Assembly (NCBI GenBank): GCA_913057785.1
Contig: CAJXPD010000005.1
Span: forward strand, 1 to 64,000
Length of the DNA: 64,000 nt
Reading direction: 5' to 3'
Source: an uncultured Lewinella sp.
Lineage (GTDB): Bacteria > Bacteroidota > Bacteroidia > Chitinophagales > Saprospiraceae
The translations under genes were made by a program, and so were the position numbers. The number at the start of each line of letters is the position of its first letter. Within the stretch, counting starts at the first letter, position 1. Below are positions 63,624-64,000 of the stretch, in pieces. The notes under the pieces are model-generated. The model was given only the letters and a program-made list of their open reading frames with translations. It was not told the origin of the DNA and ran no database searches.

Positions 63624-64000
63624 ATGCAAAAGAAAAAAATTGCTGTTCTACCGCTCCGAAATACTACAGATCCGAGCTGGGATTATCTGTCTCAGGGATT
63701 TACGGATTTGATCCAGGATACTTTGGCCGCTAGTCCCATCTTGCTGGTTATCAATCAAGAAAGTTTAATAGTGAAAGGGGGTAGTGAAGAAAAGGATCCA
63801 CTGTACTACCTGGATACGCTAGAATTAGAGTTACTGATTACAGGAGATGTAAGTGTAGGGGAAGAAGTTGTGTTACACTTAACCTGTTGGGAAGACAATG
63901 GTCATGCCCCCGTTTGGACGAAGACCTTTAGCACGCCTATTCGGTCTGTCATGCGATTAGGCAATGAGGTCAGTCAATTTTTCCAACGGCAATGGAATAG
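63624..64000 (+). CDS. TolB/adenylate-cyclase-associated domain protein, partial at window end
   Basis: An ORF that runs off the right edge and is absent from the ORF track. ATG at 63624 begins MQKKKIAVLPLRNTTDPSWDYLSQGFTDLI, which is the FlgO/TolB-like N-terminal domain seen in CadC-type and adenylate-cyclase-linked regulators with TPR tails. About 125 codons are visible. There is no signal peptide at the N-terminus, so it starts in the cytoplasm. The domains that follow are not visible. Confidence 0.75.
   Translation, partial: MQKKKIAVLPLRNTTDPSWDYLSQGFTDLIQDTLAASPILLVINQESLIVKGGSEEKDPLYYLDTLELELLITGDVSVGEEVVLHLTCWEDNGHAPVWTKTFSTPIRSVMRLGNEVSQFFQRQWN

Overview
The window reads as chromosome of a Bacteroidota bacterium, most likely from the Saprospiria (Lewinella/Haliscomenobacter relatives) and probably marine. 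This is inferred from gene content, not from a marker gene. The signs are a TonB-dependent receptor with a carboxypeptidase-like N-terminal domain, a propeller/Y_Y_Y/LuxR-type sensor-regulator, a PadR plus prefix-domain FtsX permease pair, sigma factor/TPR/CHAT genes, many SpII lipoproteins, little Shine-Dalgarno signal, and a beta-1,3-glucan (laminarin-type) degradation locus. No rRNA, tRNA or CRISPR array was seen.

Layout. 1-546: non-coding, with a 110-bp MITE-like element carrying 21-bp terminal inverted repeats and an 8-bp target duplication. 547-13634: housekeeping and mixed metabolism: dienelactone hydrolase, secreted esterase, PepSY-type membrane protein, TonB receptor, PfkB sugar kinase, CPBP protease, two crotonases, a YncE-like propeller, a DUF1295 protein, a CotH-kinase-like protein and a small membrane protein. 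13635-14449: triple palindromic repeat and a broken CRTAC1-like gene. 14492-23862: stress/envelope block with a Dom34/eRF1-like protein, FtsH, universal stress protein, CBM48-like protein, an MCE lipid-transport operon (permease-ATPase-MlaD), an L,D-transpeptidase and a DUF3300-like protein.

24023-47658 is the most striking part. A divergent sensor-regulator faces ten same-strand genes: a GH-A-type glycosidase fused to a predicted outer-membrane beta-barrel, a surface lipoprotein with six tandem carbohydrate-binding-like repeats, a GH16 lipoprotein, a GH149-like cytoplasmic phosphorylase, a GH17 lipoprotein, a GH30 lipoprotein, a GPH-type sugar symporter, two cytoplasmic GH17-like enzymes and a membrane-anchored GH3. 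There is no SusC/SusD pair. Proposed flow (inference): the repeat lipoprotein captures beta-1,3/1,6-glucan; GH16, GH17 and GH30 cut and debranch it; oligosaccharides cross the outer membrane, possibly through the enzyme-barrel fusion; the symporter imports them; cytoplasmic GH17-like enzymes and the phosphorylase convert them to glucose 1-phosphate.

48219-57426: sigma factor, membrane/TPR protein, CHAT-TPR protein (convergent), TPR membrane protein, RCC1-like lipoprotein and an HExxH lipoprotein. 57470-59370: an intact IS1182-type insertion sequence sitting next to a hairpin terminator. 59378-62337: FtsX-type permease and PadR regulator. 62460-62515: second copy of a palindromic element also found at 45405-45473. 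62523-63347: a secreted protein of unknown function. 63624-64000: start of a TolB/adenylate-cyclase-type protein that runs off the window.
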